NCBI GenBank assembly: GCA_046728155.1 | Contig: JBKPDY010000046.1 | Location: 1 to 43,097 of the forward strand | DNA: 43,097 nucleotides | DNA from: CAWDLX01 sp046728155 | GTDB taxonomy: Bacteria; Actinomycetota; Actinomycetes; Mycobacteriales; Micromonosporaceae | Direction of reading: 5' to 3' | In this document: in pieces, positions 39,715 through 43,097 of the stretch | Position numbering within the stretch: position 1 is the first letter of the stretch | Layout of the letters: each line of letters begins with the position of its first letter | Translations under genes and position numbers: made by a program | Notes under the pieces: generated by a model | What the model was told of the DNA's origin: nothing | The model's input: the letters and a program-made list of their open reading frames with translations, nothing else | Databases searched by the model: none

Positions 39715-40668
39715 ATGACCATGGCCGAACATTTGCACCTGCCCTCGCTCGGCGGGGCTACGGAATGGCTCAACTCCGAGCCACTGGGTGCGGCCGAGCT
39801 GCGCGGTCACGTCGCCCTCGTGGACTTCTGGACGCTGACGTGCATCAACTGGCTGCGCACGGCACCGTATGTCCGTGCGTGGTCACAGGCGTATCGAAAT
39901 GACGGCCTGGTGGTCATCGGAGTCCATACCCCGGAGTTCTCCTTCGAGCACGAGATCGACCGCGTCCGGCAGGCGACAGCCGAGCGGGGGATCGACTATC
40001 CGGTGGCGGTCGACAACGACTACGAGATCTGGAGAGCCTTCGACAACCACTACTGGCCGGCGCTCTACTTTGTCGACGCGGACGGCATTATCCGCGACCA
40101 CCACTTTGGCGAAGGACGCTACGAGGAATCGGAACGCGCTATTCAGCGGCTGGTGAACGTCGAGCGCGAGCTTGTTGCCGTCGAAGGGCTCGGCGTGGAG
40201 GCGGAGGCCGACTGGGATGACCTGCGAACGCCCGAGACGTATCTCGGCTACGGGCGGAGCGCGCATTTCTCGTCGGCGGATGGCGCCGCGCTCGACGAAC
40301 CCCGCGCCTACCAGCTGCCCGGATACCTGCATTTCAACCACTGGGCCCTCGCTGGCGAATGGACGATCGGGCGTGAAAAAGCCGTGCTCGACCAGGCCGG
40401 CGGGAGCATCACGTATCGGTTCCAAGCCCGCGACGCGCATCTCGTGCTGTCCCCCGGAGGGAGAGAACCGATTCCTTTCCGCGTGTTCCTCGACGGCGAG
40501 GCTCCGGGCCCGTCGCACGGCGTCGACGTCGATGTCAGTGGAAACGGCTTGCTTCGGGACGGCCGCCTGTACCAGCTCGTGCGCGAGCACGACGGGGTTC
40601 GCGAACGGGTCCTGGAGATCACATTTCTCGAGCCCGGCGCCGAGGCGTACGTGTTCACGTTCGGGTAG
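39715..40668 (+). CDS. DipZ-type thioredoxin-like protein
   Basis: The 317-residue product has an N-terminal thioredoxin-like domain (1-150) with ALVDFWTLTCINWLRTAPYV, where Cys43 is kept and the second redox position is Trp46 (CINW instead of CxxC). Then come VVIGVHTPEFSFEHE and HYWPALYFVDADGII, the cis-Pro loop. The C-terminal half (about 165-317) is a beta-rich domain (YLHFNHWALAGEWTIGREKA, ISYRF-like SITYRFQARDAHLVL) like that of the DipZ C-terminus. The single Cys suggests a role other than dithiol exchange. Starts: ATG 39715 or 39721. It has no obvious operon partner and follows an epoxide-hydrolase relic. Confidence 0.88.
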   Translation: MTMAEHLHLPSLGGATEWLNSEPLGAAELRGHVALVDFWTLTCINWLRTAPYVRAWSQAYRNDGLVVIGVHTPEFSFEHEIDRVRQATAERGIDYPVAVDNDYEIWRAFDNHYWPALYFVDADGIIRDHHFGEGRYEESERAIQRLVNVERELVAVEGLGVEAEADWDDLRTPETYLGYGRSAHFSSADGAALDEPRAYQLPGYLHFNHWALAGEWTIGREKAVLDQAGGSITYRFQARDAHLVLSPGGREPIPFRVFLDGEAPGPSHGVDVDVSGNGLLRDGRLYQLVREHDGVRERVLEITFLEPGAEAYVFTFG

Positions 40669-40787
40669 CCGAGCATTCCGGGCGGCCACCCGACGGCGAA
40701 GTCGCTTGAGAACCCTCGACTAGGTCGAAGCTACCTTCGAGTCCGGCGGCGGGAAGGGTACGTGGTGGACGCGTCGGCTCGCCCGGC

Positions 40788-40946
40788 CTACGACGGAGCG
40801 TCATTCACGGCGGCGAGGAGCCGACGGGCCGAGGCTTCATCGGAGAGGGCGACCAGCACACGCACGCCGTGTAATTGCAACGGTGGCTCCTGTCCGCCAA
40901 CGTCGTCTGCCGACACGGCCGCTCTCAAGCCGTGACTGCCCAGCAT
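40788..40946 (-). CDS. Short protein or gene tail, 52 aa
   Basis: From the ATG at 40946 a 52-codon frame reads AVSADDVGGQEPPLQLHGVR then VLVALSDEASARRLLAAVND, ending at TAG. It is acidic, with good codon usage. It is the most protein-like frame here. It could be a separate small gene or the tail of the decayed gene upstream on the same strand (aldo/keto reductase relic). No family is recognised. Confidence 0.35.
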   Translation of the reverse strand: MLGSHGLRAAVSADDVGGQEPPLQLHGVRVLVALSDEASARRLLAAVNDAPS

Positions 40947-40959
40947 TCCGGGCCTCTAT

Positions 40960-41110
40960 GCGGCTGGCAACGACCGCCACAGAAGTACCTTCTCGCTGTG
41001 CCCGGCGCGTAGACGTCCGCGGTGTCGAAGAAAGTAATCCCCGGGTCCACTGCGCGGCGCAACGCGGCAACCGACTCATCGTCGTCGGCATCGCCCCCAG
41101 CCGTCTGGCC
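40960..41110 (-). pseudogene. Aldo/keto reductase remnant
   Basis: The minus strand reads DADDDESVAALRRAVDPGIT then FFDTADVYAPG, the strand-loop with the catalytic Asp and Tyr of aldo/keto reductases (FFDTADVYGxGxSE). One base later the match continues in another frame (GHSEKVLL). Neither the N-terminal strand nor the rest of the barrel is present. It is a frameshifted fragment. Confidence 0.65.
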
Positions 41111-41215
41111 GGCGCCGCACGTACGCGGCTCGGTCTGGGTAGGGCGCCCATACCTTCGGCTCAGTCGTCATCCACCATGTGGAAACCGCGGCGGCGGCCG
41201 CGATGATCTGCTCTC

Positions 41216-42202
41216 ATGGGGCTGATGGCGTCCACCGAGCGCACCGGATCGGCCGTCGCGTGGCGTGCCAGGCTCTTGGGGCTGGCGGTGGCGGTCGCGG
41301 TGCTGGTTGGCCTCGCTGGTGATCTTGACTCACCGCCGGTCGCGTATGCGCCGTTGCACCATCCGTTCCGCGATGCCCGGCTCTTCATCGACGGCAACAC
41401 CGTCGCGGCGCAGTGGCAGGCGGCCCATGGCGGCCGCTGGCTCGACCCCATCACCCGCCGCCCACAGGCGCGGTGGCTGAACGGTCCGCGTGACCTCGCC
41501 GACCTCTCGAGTGTTGCGCGGTTGGCGCAGCAGCGCGGGGAGTTGCTGGTTCTCACCACGTATGCCATCCCCAACCGCGATTGCGCCGGTTCCCGATCGG
41601 GGGCGCCGAGCAGCGCCGCGTACGGGGCGTTCATCGACCGCATCACCCGGGCGCTCGGTCCTGTGCGGGCCGCCATCATCGTCGAGCCGGATGCCGTCGC
41701 GGCGCCCTGTTTCAACGACAACCGCGCCGCCCTCCTGCGCGACACCGTCCGGCGGCTGGCCGCGGCCGGGCAGTATGTGTTCCTCGACGCCGGTCACCCG
41801 GGCTGGCGCCCGACCGGCGTCATGGCCAAGCGGTTACTCGAGTCGGGCGTCAACGACGCGGAAGGCTTCTCCGTCAACGTGGCCAACCGACAGACCACAA
41901 TGGACTGTTATGCGTGGGCGAAGGACCTGTCACGCCACGTCGGCGGCCGGGAGTTCATCATCGACACATCCCGCAACGGACTCGGTCCGCCGACCGACCG
42001 CGACCTGCGGCACAGCCGCTGGTGCAACCCGGAGCGGCAGGCCCTCGGCGAGGCGCCCACAACGGATACCGGCCGCCCGGGCCTGGCGGCCCTGCTGTGG
42101 ATCAAGCCGCCCGGTGAGTCGGACGGACAGTGCGGCGGCGACCCTGGCCACAGCTTCTCGCCAGCGCTGGCCCAGAAGCTGATCGCCAACGCCCACCGAT
42201 GA
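41216..42202 (+). CDS. Secreted glycoside hydrolase family 6 cellulase
   Basis: The 328-residue product has an N-terminal membrane/signal segment (about 18-35, LLGLAVAVAVLVGLAG) and a single GH6 catalytic domain. Family motifs: VLTTYAIPNRDCAG, AAYGAFIDRITRALG, AAIIVEPDAVA (carrying a catalytic-site Asp), VFLDAGHPGWRP, GFSVNVANRQTT, REFIIDTSRNGLGPP, SRWCNPERQALGEAPTTDT, and LLWIKPPGESDGQCGG. GH6 enzymes cleave cellulose beta-1,4 linkages with inversion, as endo- or cellobiohydrolases. No carbohydrate-binding module is present, so it is the minimal form. ATG at 41216 or 41225. Confidence 0.94.
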   Translation: MGLMASTERTGSAVAWRARLLGLAVAVAVLVGLAGDLDSPPVAYAPLHHPFRDARLFIDGNTVAAQWQAAHGGRWLDPITRRPQARWLNGPRDLADLSSVARLAQQRGELLVLTTYAIPNRDCAGSRSGAPSSAAYGAFIDRITRALGPVRAAIIVEPDAVAAPCFNDNRAALLRDTVRRLAAAGQYVFLDAGHPGWRPTGVMAKRLLESGVNDAEGFSVNVANRQTTMDCYAWAKDLSRHVGGREFIIDTSRNGLGPPTDRDLRHSRWCNPERQALGEAPTTDTGRPGLAALLWIKPPGESDGQCGGDPGHSFSPALAQKLIANAHR

Positions 42203-42348
42203 CGGTGCGCCCATCGACGGGGCTGAACTTGCCACCGGGTCACGAGCCGCGGCGTGATGCCGGAGGTCTGGCAGGCACTCCCACGACATGTCGCCGACGC
42301 GGCTGAAATGCCGTTGCCGGTCGTTGTTGGCCGTCGGAGGATCGGCGC

Positions 42349-43097
42349 ATGCGGTCAGAGATCAGGGCCTACTACGACCGAGGCGGCGAGAGCGGTCGAT
42401 TGCTCGCTGGCGCGGGACGGCTAGAGTTTCTCCGCACCTGGGACGTGCTGATACGGGTATTACCAGGGCCGCCGGCCGTGGTGCTTGATGTGGGCGGTGC
42501 GACAGGCGCCTACGCCGGTCCGCTCGCTGATGTTGGCTATGTCGTCCACCTCGTCGATCCGGTGCCTTACCACGTGGACGTCGCCGCCGGCCTCCCGGGA
42601 ATCACGGCCACGCTCGGCGACGCGCGCGCCCTCGACCGGCCCGACGCCAGCGCCGATGCGGTGTTGCTGCTCGGCCCGCTCTATCACCTCGTCGAAAGAG
42701 CTGACCGGCTGGCGGCCTGGCGGGAGGCGGGGCGGGTGGTGCGCTCGGGTGGTGTGGTGATCGCCGCAACGATCAACCGGTTCGCGTCCATGTTGGACGG
42801 ACTCGCCAGGAACCTGCTTGACCGACCAGAGTTCATCGATGTGATCCTAGGTGACCTTGCCACCGGCCGGCACCGCAACCTCGCTAACGTACCCGGTTGG
42901 TTCACGACCGCGTACTTCCACCATCCAGACGAGCCGACCGTCGAGGCTACCGAAGCCGGACTGAGGGTGGACCGGGTGGTGCTGGTGGAGGGTCCATTGT
43001 GGATGCTGGACCGGCTGACCGAGATCCTCGCCGACGAGGTTCGGACGACTCAGGTGCTGGACCTGCTGCGCCAGGTCGAGACAGAACCAAGCTTGTT
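42349..43097 (+). CDS. Class I SAM-dependent methyltransferase (truncated by window end)
   Basis: From the ATG at 42349, preceded by ggagga at 7 nt spacing, the frame stays open to the window edge (249 codons). Motif I is AVVLDVGGATGAYAGPLADV, with VHLVDPVP as the acidic strand-2 end, then ATLGDARALDRPDASADAVL and LLLGPLYHLVERADRLAAW, as in Methyltransf_11-like enzymes. A later region (TAYFHHPDEPTVEATEAGLR) is found in related small-molecule methyltransferases. The substrate is unknown. Its C-terminus lies outside the window. Confidence 0.88.
   Translation, partial: MRSEIRAYYDRGGESGRLLAGAGRLEFLRTWDVLIRVLPGPPAVVLDVGGATGAYAGPLADVGYVVHLVDPVPYHVDVAAGLPGITATLGDARALDRPDASADAVLLLGPLYHLVERADRLAAWREAGRVVRSGGVVIAATINRFASMLDGLARNLLDRPEFIDVILGDLATGRHRNLANVPGWFTTAYFHHPDEPTVEATEAGLRVDRVVLVEGPLWMLDRLTEILADEVRTTQVLDLLRQVETEPSL

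Noticed and set aside
1..43097. rRNA, tRNA or insertion-sequence genes
   Set aside because: I found no cloverleaf with a CCA-like end, no rRNA signature and no complete transposase frame with terminal repeats.

Overview
The window looks like a chromosomal segment of a high-GC actinomycete, most likely Micromonosporaceae or a close relative. The reasons are the strong G/C bias at third codon positions, frequent GTG starts, ATGA/GTGA gene overlaps, and a typical actinobacterial gene set (DUF664/DinB proteins, Uma2, RlpA-like DPBB protein, SpoIIE-type phosphatases, GH6 cellulase, pxpBCA, WYL regulator). The genus call is an inference; no rRNA or tRNA gene is visible.

Layout. 1-7.1 kb is sparse and partly decayed: a small minus-strand gene pair, a DinB protein, a large membrane protein, a ThDP 2-oxoacid decarboxylase, a DUF416 protein, a phage-terminase fragment and degenerate copies of the 5' end of the thioredoxin/NHL gene that lies intact at 7.1-8.9 kb. 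9-17 kb is ordinary chromosome: the pxpBCA 5-oxoprolinase operon diverging from a hemolysin-III protein across a perfect inverted repeat, SixA, a long acyl-CoA dehydrogenase behind two operator-like palindromes, a membrane SpoIIE phosphatase, and an RlpA-like protein. 17-24.2 kb holds DinB, VOC, Uma2, a VapBC toxin-antitoxin pair, a multi-TM protein, an SDR-like protein and a compact STAS / GAF-PP2C / HATPase partner-switching module.

The main point of interest is 24.6-32.2 kb. An ECF-type sigma factor overlaps a membrane protein with two Ig-like repeats. Diverging from them is a four-gene azole-peptide (LAP/TOMM) cluster: a 60-residue precursor with a thiopeptide-like leader and a core containing nine cysteines, a SagB-type dehydrogenase, an ocin-ThiF-like (F) protein with an N-terminal recognition domain and a YcaO-like tail, and a fused E1-like/YcaO cyclodehydratase ending in a proline-rich C-terminus. 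The last three genes overlap by four to eight bases and the cluster ends at a strong hairpin. No lanthipeptide dehydratase, pyridine synthase, peptidase or transporter is present. The core has only one Ser and one Thr, so the product is predicted to be a linear, polythiazole-type peptide and not a thiopeptide.

32.2-43 kb carries a secreted PQQ-type sugar dehydrogenase with PKD repeats, a frameshifted GNAT acetyltransferase, a WYL regulator with a four-copy 33-bp in-frame repeat inside its WYL domain, an isochorismatase-like hydrolase, a thioredoxin-reductase-like flavoprotein, a GYD protein, a DipZ-type thioredoxin protein, a GH6 cellulase, a methyltransferase cut by the window edge, and remnants of an epoxide hydrolase and an aldo/keto reductase.
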